Assembly: GCA_012064385.1 (NCBI GenBank) | Contig: QRDG01001736.1 | Location: forward strand, 163,411-227,410 | Direction of reading: 5' to 3' | DNA length: 64,000 nucleotides | DNA from: Puccinellia tenuiflora | Taxonomy: Eukaryota > Streptophyta > Magnoliopsida > Poales > Poaceae | Part shown: piece after piece, positions 30,110 to 41,344 of the stretch | How positions within the stretch are numbered: position 1 is the first letter of the stretch | Layout of the letters: each line of letters begins with the position of its first letter | The notes under the pieces: model-generated | Seen by the model: only the letters and a program-made list of their open reading frames with translations | Told to the model about the DNA's origin: nothing | The model's database searches: none | Made by a program: the position numbers and the translations under genes

Positions 30110-33100
30110 GCTTCGCTGGTATGAGCAGGTCCCGCATTCGCTCCATCTAGATCAATATAAATATGTGAGTTGTTTATAACTGTATATATGAAATCATAAT
30201 AAAATAATTTATGAATGGAACTCAACACAATATGGTAATAAAAAATTGCGCAGAGTGTATACATACATAAGTTGTTCTTTGTTCTCTATTCCGCTCACTG
30301 ACAAAAGAGCGCATGTACTCAAAAACGTAGTATGCACATAAATTTGTCCCCTGTTGCTGCCTCTCACACCACTTTACAGAAAATAGAATTTAATCAAATA
30401 ATAATCAAGCATGATAATGGTATTGAAACTACAATTAAAGAGTTGTGCGGACCTATATATATAGTACTACTTACCTTGGTGGTATAAAAATACAACTTCG
30501 GTTTCCATTCCCCTGGAACCTTCACGATGAACCGTTTCCAAACCCTGGCCGCCAAAAGAAAATGATTAAAGGAGTTATTAATTACTTAATATCAGAAAAT
30601 GAATGAAAGAGGACGATATAGAGCGATAATGATTAAAATTACCTCTGGAGCATATCTTGCAAGCTTTGGTACTCTTCCATGTTTTTCCTTAACGAGTCCA
30701 TGACTTGAACGACTCCTTGGTCAACTCTAATGATTAGCAGAATCCAGTGGGAACTGCGCACGTTTATATGTCCATAACTCATCGATTACATTAAACATGG
30801 AGTAAGCAAAATAGAATGTGTAGAAGGTACAGTAACACTCACTGGAAGACGTAATGAAAAATTATTTCTTCGCAAGTATTTAGTTTCACTAACCACCGGA
30901 ACAAGTTATTCTCTGTGTCCTCGGGATGGTTATTTACGGTCACTTCATTAATATAATATGGGTCAATGAACCCGATGTCATAGATGCGGCGTTCCCTGCA
31001 TTCGACAATCTTCATTCTACAGTACAAAAAAATGTAGTGAGATAATTACAGGCAACGAACGAGCAGAGCTAGAGACTTAATTAAATTGCAGAAATAAATC
31101 ACTTACAAACAATAGCAACTGACGAGGGATTTGTCGAGGGAGTCTTGATTGAATAACTGAAAAATTTCAGAAAACGGAATATACATCGCGTCATCCGTGA
31201 AGTAATGCTCTTTCTTATATGACACCCAGAAGTGCTCATGCCCGGCCGCTACGGCTTTCTCGTACCACAGATGCAATCGACGCAATTGTGTTGTTAGAGA
31301 ATTGACCTGCTCAGGTCTGACCAGGGACTTCCCGTAGACATATGTCCATGCATACTGATACTCTTGGGGGCCGCCTATGGTGCCAGTGTCGTGGTGAACT
31401 TTCTTATCGGATATCACCTTCAGCGGGGAGATCGACTGCCGTGCTGGGCCACCTTTTTCCCGCATTTTGCCGCCTTGAACCGCTCTTTCTTTAGGCGATC
31501 TGCCGCCTCCTTCTCCTCCTGCATCCGCTGCCTCTTTAGGCGATAGGCAGCCTTCTTCTCCTCCTCCTCTTGACTAATTGTCTTCTCCAAAACACGATCA
31601 TAGTCATCTCGCAATTTAGGCGGCTCTGGCAGGGGACCCGTTAGATTTTTTATAAATGTCTCAACTTTTTCTGCTGGTATTATCTCTTTAGGCGGGGGCC
31701 GTTTCGGAGCTAATTGTCGGGCCACATCGGCACGCACCGACTCCTCGAGTTCCTCTGGAGTTTTGTCATACGATCTCTTTGGAAGAGGCTTTAGCAACTC
31801 GCGTTCCGCTCGAGTTAACTTATCTTCACGCGTCGACATGAAGGATAGTTTCCGCTTTGACGAGAAGGTCTTAACAAGGGGCGGAATCGACGGACGGGAC
31901 GTCGCGGGCGATGGACTCGCGACGGATGGGGCATCGAGGGATGGATCTTGAGGTGGGGAGGATGGATCTTGTGGGGGTGGATCTTTAGGTGGGGGTGGAT
32001 CTTTAGGTGGGGGGATGGATCTTGAGGTGGGGGGATGGATCTTGAGGTGGGGGGGATGGATCTTGAGGTGGGTGGGATGGATCTTGAGGTGGGGGTCTGC
32101 TACTCGGAGGAGTCAAGTTTGGAAACATGATGTTTTTCTTGTTCCAGAGAGCGATACCCTTCTCGACTTCTCCCAGTGTCTTCTCGCCGTCACCTCCAGG
32201 AATGTCAAGTTCCAGATTAGCATATAACGGCACAACTTCATCCACCCCGACACGAGCATAGCCAGGTGGAATCCCTCCGAGATGGTAGCTTGCTCCAGCT
32301 GGATTAGGTAAAGCATAGCCGACCGCCACCTTGAAAGACACGTTCTTCATTGACATGTGTAGCTCACAGTCTGTCTTCTCCGTGATATCATCCACGGGGT
32401 AGTGAGCCGCCGGCGGTTGGAATTCAGAATTTTCTACATTCGTGGAACCCACGCTGCTTTTCCGCTGATCAGATGGGGCGGCTTCAACATGACCTTCTAG
32501 CTGCAGCTGAGATGCCTTTTGCTTACTAATTGAGTCTAGTTGCTCCTGCTGCTGCTGCACCTTGCGTTCCAGTGCTGATAACCGGTCAGACTCCTTCTTC
32601 TTTTTTCTCTGACGGCTTCTATAAGTATGAGCGTCTTCCGGAAAACCTTGCTTCAAGGTGACACCGGCTCCATAGCCTCGTAATCGTCCAACGTGTTCAG
32701 GATTCCCGAGTGCTAGTGACAGCTCGTCATTCTCTCTGTCGACCACGTACTCTCCCCTTCGAACTTTATCTATTGCGTCCACGAGTTGTTTGGTTATATA
32801 CTCAATTTTTTCCTTCCATTTTCCCTGAGCAACAATCAACCCTGTCTGTGGGTCCAACCCTGCCCCATGCGCGAACAACCAAAACTTGGACCTCTCGGGC
32901 CAGTCATGTGTCTGTGGAATGATCCCGTTATCAAGCAGTCGTGCTTCCAAGGCTTCCCACTTAGGCACGGCAGCCCTGTAGCCACCTGCCCCCAAACGGT
33001 GGTGATATTCCTTCTTCGCAGCATTTAACTTATTCTGAACCGATCGGGCCACAGCGGCCTCCGATTTTCTTTGCTCCACAAATGTGGGCCACTGCTGTTG

Positions 33101-33900
33101 TATCTTCACTAGTGGTCCAGTGAAAACTGGATCTTTCTTCTCCGCCTTTAGATAAGCTTTCCATAAGTTTTTCTTCCAGGTCCGGAATTGTTCGGCCATC
33201 TTACTAAGAGACCACTCCTTCACTTTTGTCTTCAAGTGCTCGGGTAGATCTGGCGGTAGGCTGACCTTTGTCAAGAGCGTGTCCCAACACAATTTTTTTA
33301 GTCCCTCGTCGACATAAGTAGTTGGGTTGTTTTCATCCTTCGGCTGAATCCATTCTTCAAGGTTGATCGGGACAATGTCCCTAACAATAACCCCACATTG
33401 ATTAATGTATTTGCGGCGGCAATCTATGGGTTCCAAAGGTTCGCCACTAGCACTAACTTGGTCGATCACTATCCTACGACCCTCCTTCAACGGCTTCGTC
33501 GGGCCTCGTTTCGGCACTGCTGTAGATTTGCTCGATCCGGAGGGCTAAAAGAAAAAATGGTTCGTTAATAACTGCAATACAACTCAAATAATACATCTAA
33601 GTGTGATCGATGTACAGAGGCTTAATATACCTCGTCGGAGTTTGTTAAGGGCACTTCCTCCTCTCTACAAATTTCTTCTTCGTCAACTCCCTCACCGGAT
33701 TCGTTCAGAAATTGGGAGCCGTAATCTTCTGCAGTTACGGCATCTTCTTCACCGACAGGCGCGGCCGCACGTCCTGCTATAATCTGAAGCATTCGCATTT
33801 CGCACTCCTCGTCTCTGCCGGCGACGTCCGGACAAGTTAGATCCATCTGCTCTTCACGCTCCTCGTCTCTGCCGAAGGCGTCCGGAAAATTTGGATCCAT
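30110..33900 (-). pseudogene. CACTA ORF: Transposase_24, DUF8039 and Ulp1-like protease
   Basis: Minus-strand exons read 33900-33631, 33544 to about 31108, 31016-30843, 30753-30643, 30544-30475, 30371 to about 30264, and about 30150-30110. The large exon has the plant En/Spm Transposase_24 core (VARSVQNKLNAAKKEYHHRL, GGYRAAVPKWEALEARL, DWPERSKFWLFAHGAGLDP), a coiled coil, and a DUF8039-like stretch (CELHMSMKNVSFKVAVGYAL, GIPPGYARVGVDEVVPLYAN). After a PPQDPS repeat and a lysine- and glutamate-rich linker comes a C48 (Ulp1-like) domain: HWILLIIRVDQGVVQVMDSL supplies the histidine and aspartate, GTNLCAYYVFEYM the probable cysteine. Frameshifts in the PPQDPS repeat (about 32010) and near 31435 break it. 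Confidence 0.8.
31945..32100 (-). repeat. PPQDPS-coding minisatellite
   Basis: Repeats of GATCTTGAGGTGGGG and GATCTTTAGGTGGGG (plus strand) encode PPQDPS and PPKDPP units on the minus strand. Unit lengths of 15-22 bases shift the frame, and this is where the large exon of the CACTA gene loses frame. Confidence 0.85.
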
Positions 33901-34500
33901 AGCTCAATGTCCCTGCAATCAATTTTGTAAAAAGAATATGAATATCAAAATTTGCATCTAACACTATTTGTGAATGCAAAATTATAGCAACTACTTAACA
34001 ATGTTAGCATTAGCAGAATAATTGTAATAACATTTGAAGAAAATTTGAATGTTTGCTATCAAAATTTGAATGTTTGCTATCAAAATTTGAATGTTTGCTA
34101 TCACAATTTTTATGTTTGCTATCAAAATATTTCCTACCACAATATTTTGCTAACACAAATTGTTTCTAACACTAACACTAACAATATTTCCTACCATAAT
34201 ATTTTGCTAACACAAATTGTTTCTAACACTAACAGTAACTAAAATTCCTAACATAATTTTTTGCTAACATAAATGGATCCTAACACTAACACTAACAATA
34301 TTTCCTCACAATATTTTCTCCACCGACACAATTTGCATACAATTCTCCACCGTCTATTTTGCATATCTAACACAAAACTAAAAAAATCATCTAAAAATTG
34401 CATCTAATGAATTCAAACTATGCAAATATCAAAATGGTACTGAAAAATTGCATCTACTAAATTTAAACCACTAACAAAATTTTCCTAACAATTGGGCTAA
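33901..34500. other. AT-rich leader of the CACTA gene
   Basis: No coding sequence. ATCAAAATTTGAATGTTTGC is repeated in tandem at 34058-34120. A block built on CCTACCACAATATTTTGCTA with ACACAAATTGTTTCTAACAC is duplicated at 34132-34240. Probably intron or 5' UTR. Confidence 0.5.
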
Positions 34501-34551
34501 TATAGCTATGCAGGGGACGGAAATTACCTCGATCCGGTGGAAGCGGCGGCC

Positions 34552-34846
34552 GGCGTGGGGAGGGATTCCGGCGACGGCGGACTTCTGGCGCGACACCAGA
34601 GCGTGGCGGAGCAGCGCAGCGGGGAGAGGCCGGCCGGGGCGCGCGGCCGGGGATGGAGAGGGAGCGCGGCGTCCGTGGGGAGCGACGGCGTGGGGAGGGA
34701 TTCCGGCGACGGCGGACTTCTGGCGCGACACCAGAGCGTGGCGGAGCAGCGCAGCGGGGAGAGGCCGGCCGGGGCGCGCGGCCGGGGATGGAGAGGGAGC
34801 GCGGCGTCCGTGGGGAGCGACGGCGTGGGGAGGGATTCCGGAGCGA
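34552..34846. repeat. 135-bp tandem units in the CACTA 5' region
   Basis: GGCGTGGGGAGGGATTCCGG starts at 34552, 34687 and 34822, with exact spacings of 135 bases. The first two units are complete and near identical; the third stops after about 25 bases. The unit is 45 codons, so frames persist through it on both strands, but the block most likely is promoter or 5' UTR. Confidence 0.9.
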
Positions 34847-34944
34847 CGGCGCGGCAGCCTGGCGGCAGGGGAGAGGGCGGCGGCGTCGGGGAGAAGAATT
34901 TGGAGAGAATGAAAAGAATTTGGAGGAAACCGCTCAAATCCTCG

Positions 34945-35110
34945 CGGAAAGGACCTTTGGTCCCGGTTCCAGCCACGAACCGGGACCAAAGACCCTTTGG
35001 TCGCGGTTGGTAACACCAACCGGGACCAAAGGTCTGTCCGGGCCGCGAAATATTGCGCGCGAAGCCCAGCGGGCCTTTGGTCCCGGTTGGTGTTAAGAAC
35101 CGGGACCAAT
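34945..35110. repeat. CACTA subterminal repeats (TTGGTCCCGG)
   Basis: Five to six copies of CTTTGGTCCCGGTT or its reverse complement AACCGGGACCAAAG alternate here. Such arrays are bound by CACTA-encoded proteins. They mark the former right end of the segment that starts at 29860, or its fusion to the next segment. Confidence 0.8.
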
Positions 35111-35739
35111 GGTCTTTTTTTTTTTCTTATTTCTAGTTTCTTTTTCTGTTTTATTTTTCTGTTTTATTTTTTGTTTCTTTTATATACTTTGTTTTCTTTT
35201 TTAAATATATGAATTTTTACATGCTTTTGGAATTGTTTTTTTCTAGTTTATTTTAAAATGTTCCAATATTTAAAAAATGTTCCAATATTTGAAATTCATT
35301 ATCTTTTTATTATTTAAAAATTCATATATTTTATAGTTTCATTTAATTATTTGAAAATCATGTTATAAATTCAATATCTTTTCATCTGTTTATCAGGAAA
35401 ATGCAATTAAAATATCAATATTCATTAATTAAACTTATATATTCATTGAAGTCCGAAGGAGGCGGGCCGTCCCCCTCGTACCTGGCGAGACCCAATATTT
35501 TGCATACATATGCATGAATATCACACACATCTCCGGAAGTTGATAGTTTAGGTCGCAAGTTTTCAAAAGCAAGTAGTAACCTAAACTACGATCACAGACA
35601 AGAGAACTGCAATGGCGATCACAGACTCTGAAACTAACTTCGACCGGTTCCTGAGCCGCGGGGTGCTGAGCCGCCGGCGCTGCGCATCCAAAAGAGAAGG
35701 AACCCTCATAGGGTCATAGCTCACGTGAGAAGGAACCCT

Positions 35740-38700
35740 CACTACACCACGACACTGCATTCCCTACAGCTGTCTGTCGGTAATAGTCACTTTCTTTGAC
35801 ATACTGTTGGTCGGGAAAACACATGTACAACAACAGACTGTCGGTCGGCGATTCTATTATCTTTGTTGTCACACAGTCGGTCGGGAACTCCCTTATACCC
35901 ATCCAAAAGTCGGTCGGTAAACAACGCCGACCAACTGCATGTGGTTAATGGGCTGGTAGGAATTGCCGCGCGGGGACGAAAAAGTTAGGCGCGAATATTA
36001 GGCCCACCCCGCGAAAATTTCACTATGTTTTCCCTCGACCCGCGCCTCTCGCGACCTAATTCCCCAATCCTGCCCCACGCGCGACACATCGCAGTTCCCC
36101 GCTCGAACCCTAGATCTCTGCCGCCCAGCTTCTCTCTTCGGACGGCGGCGCCGCTCCGGCGAGTCCTTCTCCAGCGAGCTTGCACCCCCGACTACCCTTG
36201 CGCCCGGCGGCGACTCGCCTCTTCCCTGGCGCCGGCTCGCCCTTCCCTACGCAGGCGAGCCCTTCCCCGGCGGCGGCTCGCCCTTCCCTGCGCAGGTGAG
36301 CCCTTCCCCGGCGGTGGCGCTCGCCCATCCTGCCGACGGCGGCGCGCCCTTCCCGGCGGCTCGCCCTTCTCGGCGGCTGCGCGCTCTTCCTGGCAGCGGG
36401 GTGCTTCTCCAGTGTGCTTAGGAGGCTGCATCAGAACCATCCAGCGACACCCAGCGACCCCCTTGCTCCATTGGCCAAAAGTGAGCCATTTCTTTCACTT
36501 TGCTACGTTTTCTTTCCGACGAGGAACACTTCTTTCCAGGTAGGAGGTGTTCTAGAGATTCTGGATTTCAGTTTCTTGTAGAATTCGTAATTTGTAGAGG
36601 AGGTTATGATTACCATAAAGTTGTGTGGCTAGTTCCAGTTGATAGTACTGATGCATGTGTACTAATTGGAATACTTGGCGCGGTGCTGGTCATATCAATG
36701 TGCATCCACTTGTTTAATCTTCGGGGTTGATGGGGGTGGTTAATGCAGAAATATTCACTTCGGCTGGGTCAATTATAAGGAGATTATATGCTTAATTGAT
36801 TTTCTTCATATATTAGTTTTATGTAACATTGCATTACTATCATTTCCAGTTCCTTTTATGAAAAAGGTTGGGCTGTCAGTCCAGCTTGTCTTGCTGAATC
36901 TGCGGTAGAAGGATTCTGTTGTCAGCCTTTTATATGCCACGCCGAGTTATTTGTCTTTCGATAAACTTTTTTTTTTTTGCGGGAAGATAAACTTATGGAT
37001 GTTCATTGAACTGTTAGCTGACGACTAGTAGTTATTGTGTAACTGTAGAGCAGGTAGGTTAACTTCCAACAGTTTTACGATTTCCATTTTATGTGATGAT
37101 CCAGCTAATTATAGATCTCCCTGCACATTTTTTGCTCTAGAGCATGACATCATTTACTCTTGTTCTCTAGGTGCTGCAGAATTCATCTGTAGCTTCTTCT
37201 AAAGATGTATTCTCTTTGTACTCAGTTTATAATAGTTGAAATCACTAACACTCTGCGTCCCATGCATGCATGCTTTACAGAGACGAGGCAGTCTGAGGCT
37301 AACTACATAAGGGAAAAGTACTCTGACAGAATTCTTGTAAGCCTATTCTTGTGATAGTTTTCCAACATTGAATTTATACTTCGGGTTTCCTTATGATTTA
37401 TTTGTTCTAATCTGTTAACAATCTATCTAATGTAGCTGATTGTTGGGAAGGCTGGGAAGAGCGATATTCCTGACATTGATAAGAGAAAGTTAGTTTTCAA
37501 GCATTTCTACTCACAAGCTCAAGCTGCGGTGCAGCAATCCACCCTCCCTGCTTGTCACTGCTTCCCCCACCAGTTAGTGAGTCGACCTGCTACTTCATTT
37601 TGCAATCCTTGTTCTGTCTTTTTGATCTGTTTGGTGTACAGTTGGTTTCATGAGTAGTTAGAATTGTTAAATAACTATGTTATTTTTCTTGCGTGAAGAG
37701 ATTACTCATGAGCTTAATGATGATGGCGGTAAAAAAAAGGTGGAAGAAGAATTACTCAAAAGACTAAAGTATATTCAGGGCTGAATCAACTCAAAATCCA
37801 TATTCCACTTAATAACCTTGGCCAACCTATTGGGCCCAATGCTATTGAATTTGCCAATTTCATCGGTAATTTGGTGAGGAAACATATACCACCTGATGAG
37901 CTAGATTGGAGAGATGTTGATGAAGAAAAGAAGTTGTTGGTGTGGAAGACGTGTAAGGTAGACATGGACATAATTTATAATTTACATGCTCTTGTTTAAT
38001 GTCATCTAACTAACTGAAACGTTGCTCTTTCTCATTTTATTAGGCATCTTATGAGGTGGACTGAGCTGCTTTGAAATTTGTTAATCAACACTTCATACAC
38101 AAAATGGAAAGAATGGAAAGAGATTTGAAGAAGTCAAAGTTTGATGTTGAACTGACTGATGAACAACTTATGAAAAGACGTGATGAAAGAATTAGTGAAG
38201 CTGATTGGGAGTCCCTTATATTGCTTATTGGAGATCTCCGGTATTTGAAGTAAGTCATCCTTCCTACATCTATAGCACTGTTTAGGATGCATGCTTATGT
38301 GTTGATGGCAGCTTGAGTCTTACTATCATGCTCTTCAATAGCTCTAGTAAGAGCAATAGCTAGCTGTTTTAGTAAGTTCCCTGGTCCCAGATTGTTGTAC
38401 TGCACTTGAGAGTTACTAGTTACTAACATGCTACGGTATTGTATAGGCTTCCAAGTTGTAATAGCTAGCTGTTTTATCATCATGTGCACAGTAAGTTTAC
38501 CTATCACCATGTATGTCCTTTCCTTTCTCTTGTGCTACTCTATGAATGGTCTGGTCCTGAAACTCCGGCTGCTAAGGCAACAATTATCTCAATTGATCCT
38601 GACACTAGTGTGGGCGGGGAGCTCCTTGGACCATATACTTAGGAGGCTATTGTCAATGTTCCGATAAAAAATTCTTGGCTAGCTACACAAGCATTAATAA

Positions 38701-40398
38701 TTTAGCAAGGATAATATTTATTTTCTGTAACAACATTGCATGCAAGTGTAGCACAGATTTGATTGCTTTTTGGGTTAGTGCCCTGCTTACATGCTTTGTG
38801 CAGTAAGCATTCAACAAAGAAAGGGTATGCTGAAGCATGCGAAATCTAAAAAGAAGCAGCTGGATATGATCAGTTTTCAACTAAATAGCTGAACTTCCAT
38901 AATTTATATTCAGGTTTATGAAAAACAGAGTTCGAGAAAATTGACTCCAGGTTATGTCAAAGAGACCAAATAATAATGCTAGTGCCTCAGCTCATTGGCT
39001 CCAGGTTATGTCAAGAGACCAAATAATAATGCTAGTGTCTTAGCTCACATTATAAATCTAATGTTTGGTCACACTTTTCTTCCTAGGCATGTTGCTGTGA
39101 TTATTTCATCTTTTCATTTGGATTTGTTGTTTCTATGTGCTAGAGTAGAACTTAATTACATTGTCGTGGAGGTGGTGTAGCTGTTCTTAGCGCACTTGTG
39201 AAGTTCTATGTGAGCTCATTCGTGCTTAATAATCTCAACCTATCTATTGTTTTCATCCATTGATATTTATTTCCACTTGGTCTTTTTGGTGGTTAGAGCT
39301 AAAACTGCAGTATGCATTATACCTCTGAAAAATACGGTAGAACCTCATTTTTGGTAATCTGCACTTGTGATCCTTGGTTGCGTATGTAAACTGAAGAATA
39401 TTCCTAATGTACAATTACTGTCTAAAACTGAACCATTGAGATTACATTCATAATGTTTTTTCACACCAGTTTGTAGCAAAGTTACATCTCTGAATTTACA
39501 AACTGTAGTATGCATTACCAAATTAAATATGTGATATTACTTGTAACACATGCATTCTAGCAATCTATTCCTATTTTTTTTTTGCACACATGGATATAAA
39601 ATTCTAGTACAGTTTAACTACAGTTGCATGTCCTGACTAGCTCTGAAGTGTCAAGTATTCTTGTCGCTGTGTATGCATGAAAAGTAATGGACTTGCTTAC
39701 CCTTTGTAGGAATAACCTTCAGGAGGACGAGGAACCTGAAGCTGGCGATTTGCGACAACATGCTATTTTGTGTATTGGAGCAAACTATGAACTGTTGTGC
39801 ACCTTATAGCAGTCGTTTTGTAAACCTATCTACTCTCTTGTGAACTTGATAGTGCAATGGAGCATCATGAATCATTAGACATGCACCTTTTAGCCACTAT
39901 TTTGTGTAAACCTACCTATCTGGTGTTGGTCACCAAAGTATAATGTAAACCTATATGGTGTAATGGAGCATTTATATTTTTTGGTTCTTGTCTGTTATTG
40001 CAACTTGATTAATACTGCATTGGATGCTATTATCATGAAAAAAAGGCAAATGCTAAATTAAATGTTATCATGTAAGACAAAATACCATCTGAATGTTGGT
40101 CGGGGAAACAAAATGAAGTCAGATTGTTGGTCGGGAAAAGTCCATGGTAGGAGCAACGAAAATGTCGGTCGGTAAAGAAATGTTGGTCGGCAAAAAATAT
40201 GTCGGTCGGGAAAGGATTGGCATACCCAACAAACAGTCGGTCGGTAAAATATTGTCGGTCGGGAAAGGGCTTTCCCGACTGGACTTTCGGTGACAGACGT
40301 TGTCGGTCGGGAATAACCTTTCCCGACCGACTTTCTGTCAGCGTTACTTGTTTTCCCGACCGATTTGTCTGTCGGGGATGCAGTGTCATGGTGTAGTG
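35740..40398 (+). mobile_element. Nested CACTA element, 4659 bp
   Basis: It begins CACTACACCACGACACTGCA and ends with the reverse complement of CACTACACCATGACACTGCA, flanked by CCT (35737-35739 and 40399-40401). GTCGGTCGGGAAA-type subterminal repeats fill both ends. The interior has a GC-rich promoter and 5' exon (36000-36450), plus-strand exons of a degenerate Transposase_24-like gene and long introns. Confidence 0.95.
37436..38670 (+). pseudogene. Degenerate Transposase_24-like gene in the nested CACTA
   Basis: Exons with GT/AG limits read LIVGKAGKSDIPDIDKRKLV (37436 onward), then LNQLKIHIPLNNLGQPIGPN, IEFANFIGNLVRKHIPPDEL and DWRDVDEEKKLLVWKTCK (37781-37957), then FVNQHFIHKMERMERDLKKS and ELTDEQLMKRRDERISEADW (38044-38250), and WSGPETPAAKATIISIDPDT with SVGGELLGPY (about 38540-38640). 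The GPN plus DWR plus VW pattern and the SVGG motif are those of plant En/Spm-associated proteins. Stops (about 38061 and 38641) show decay. Confidence 0.6.
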
Positions 40399-40825
40399 CC
40401 TCTGAAGAAACGACCACCTACTGTCATACTGCCTATCCAATAGATACATGTAGCGACGGACATGCTCATCCTCCTCCCTGATACGGCGACGTACGACCTC
40501 CTCGGAGGCCGGCTCCCTCTGCACCGAGCGTGGCCCACGCGACTGCCACCACAGAAGATCCGGGTCGACGACGTCACCCGGATTCCTCACCAAGCTGCGC
40601 GTCCCGGAAGGTAGCACCTCCCAGTGCCAGCCCGGTGGAGCCCAGTCCCGCACATCGCCCCTCTGGTCCAACATGGACATCGTCGCCGACCCCTAAGTCA
40701 AAATTTTGTTACAATGGAAGAGTGATGAGGTTGCAGATATGAGTTTAGATGTGATATGGCAATGGCGGCCAAGCCTGCATATATATATTGAGAAATTACG
40801 GGAAGACGAAGGCGGGAAGCGGTGG

Positions 40826-41250
40826 AAGAAGCACACGGATCGTGTGTTTCCTTCGAGCACTTGTGGGCCGTTGGATCGGAAGCACACGGATCGTGTGTTT
40901 CCTTCGAGCGCTTGTGAGCCGTTGGATCAGGACCTTTAGTACCGGTTCGTGTTACCAACCGGGACTAAAGAAGCACACGGATCGTGTGTTTCTTTCAAGC
41001 GCTTGTGAGCCGTTGGATCTGGGGTGTGTTTCTTTAGAGCGCTTGTGAGCCGTTGGATCAGAAGCACACGGATCGTGTGTTTCCTTCGAGCGCTTGTGAG
41101 CTATTGGATCAGGGCCTTTAGTACCGGTTCGTGTTACCAACCGGGACTAAAGAAGCACACGGATCGTGTGTTTCTTTCAAGCGCTTGTGAGCCGTTGGAT
41201 CAGGGGTGTGTTTCTTTTGAGGGCTTGTGAGCTATTGGATCTGCACTCCC
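40826..41250. repeat. Repeats with the palindrome CACACG-GAT-CGTGTG
   Basis: CACACGGATCGTGTG occurs at 40832, 40883, 40974, 41065 and 41156, each followed by CGCTTGTGAGCCGTTGGATC or a variant. Within it, CTTTAGTACCGGTTCGTGTT with the inverted ACCAACCGGGACTAAAG occurs at 40934 and 41116, giving a larger unit of about 182 bases. These are CACTA subterminal-type repeats. Confidence 0.85.
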
Positions 41251-41278
41251 ACCTCATCCACAGGTACACCTTTTAATC

Positions 41279-41290
41279 GCCTATAAATAG
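41279..41290 (+). promoter_or_regulatory. TATA box upstream of the hairpin cluster
   Basis: GCCTATAAATAG is a good plant TATA box, with a C-rich stretch and a plausible start about 30 bases downstream (near 41312). The first stem-loop starts at 41345. No long coding frame follows on this strand. Confidence 0.5.
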
Positions 41291-41344
41291 TGACGTCCCT
41301 GCAGCGAAACGGCACACAACGAGCGTCTACCTTTGCCACCGAAC

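Larger units (their letters stand above)
29860..35110 (-). mobile_element. Inner CACTA segment with Transposase_24/Ulp1 gene
   Basis: CACTAGTAGAAAAAGGGGCA opens at 29860, with GTA as possible target site. TTGGTCCCGG-type subterminal repeats are found at the left end and again, in both orientations, at 34945-35110. The expected CACTAGTG-type right end is missing, so the right limit is where the repeats stop; a deletion probably removed the terminus. Confidence 0.6.
35581..40680 (-). pseudogene. Small tail-anchored-type cargo gene, split by a CACTA
   Basis: The first part (40680-40402) reads MSMLDQRGDVRDWAPPGWHW, then EVLPSGTRSLVRNPGDVVDP, then REEDEHVRRYMYLLDRQYDS and WSFLQ. The second part (35739-35581) continues in the same frame after removal of the nested CACTA and one CCT copy: RVPSHVSYDPMRVPSLLDAQ and a hydrophobic C-terminus ESVIAIAVLLSVIVV. 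The joined frame is 145 codons. An AG acceptor-like site lies just before the ATG. I do not recognise a domain; the C-terminal hydrophobic stretch suggests membrane anchoring. Confidence 0.7.

Noticed and set aside
34471..35109. A 212-codon minus-strand frame and its plus-strand partners
   Set aside because: The 135-bp repeat is in frame and GC-rich, so all frames stay open. Subterminal CACTA repeats make up the rest. No domain is seen.
29444..35110. Reading 29447-35110 as one complete CACTA
   Set aside because: No CACTAG-type end with a matching target duplication lies at 35110. The only matching partner for the 29447 end is at 47225.
36025..36543. A 172-codon plus-strand frame in the nested CACTA
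   Set aside because: It is GC-rich promoter or 5' UTR-like sequence with no domain; the antisense frames are equally open. The recognisable exons of this element start at 37436.
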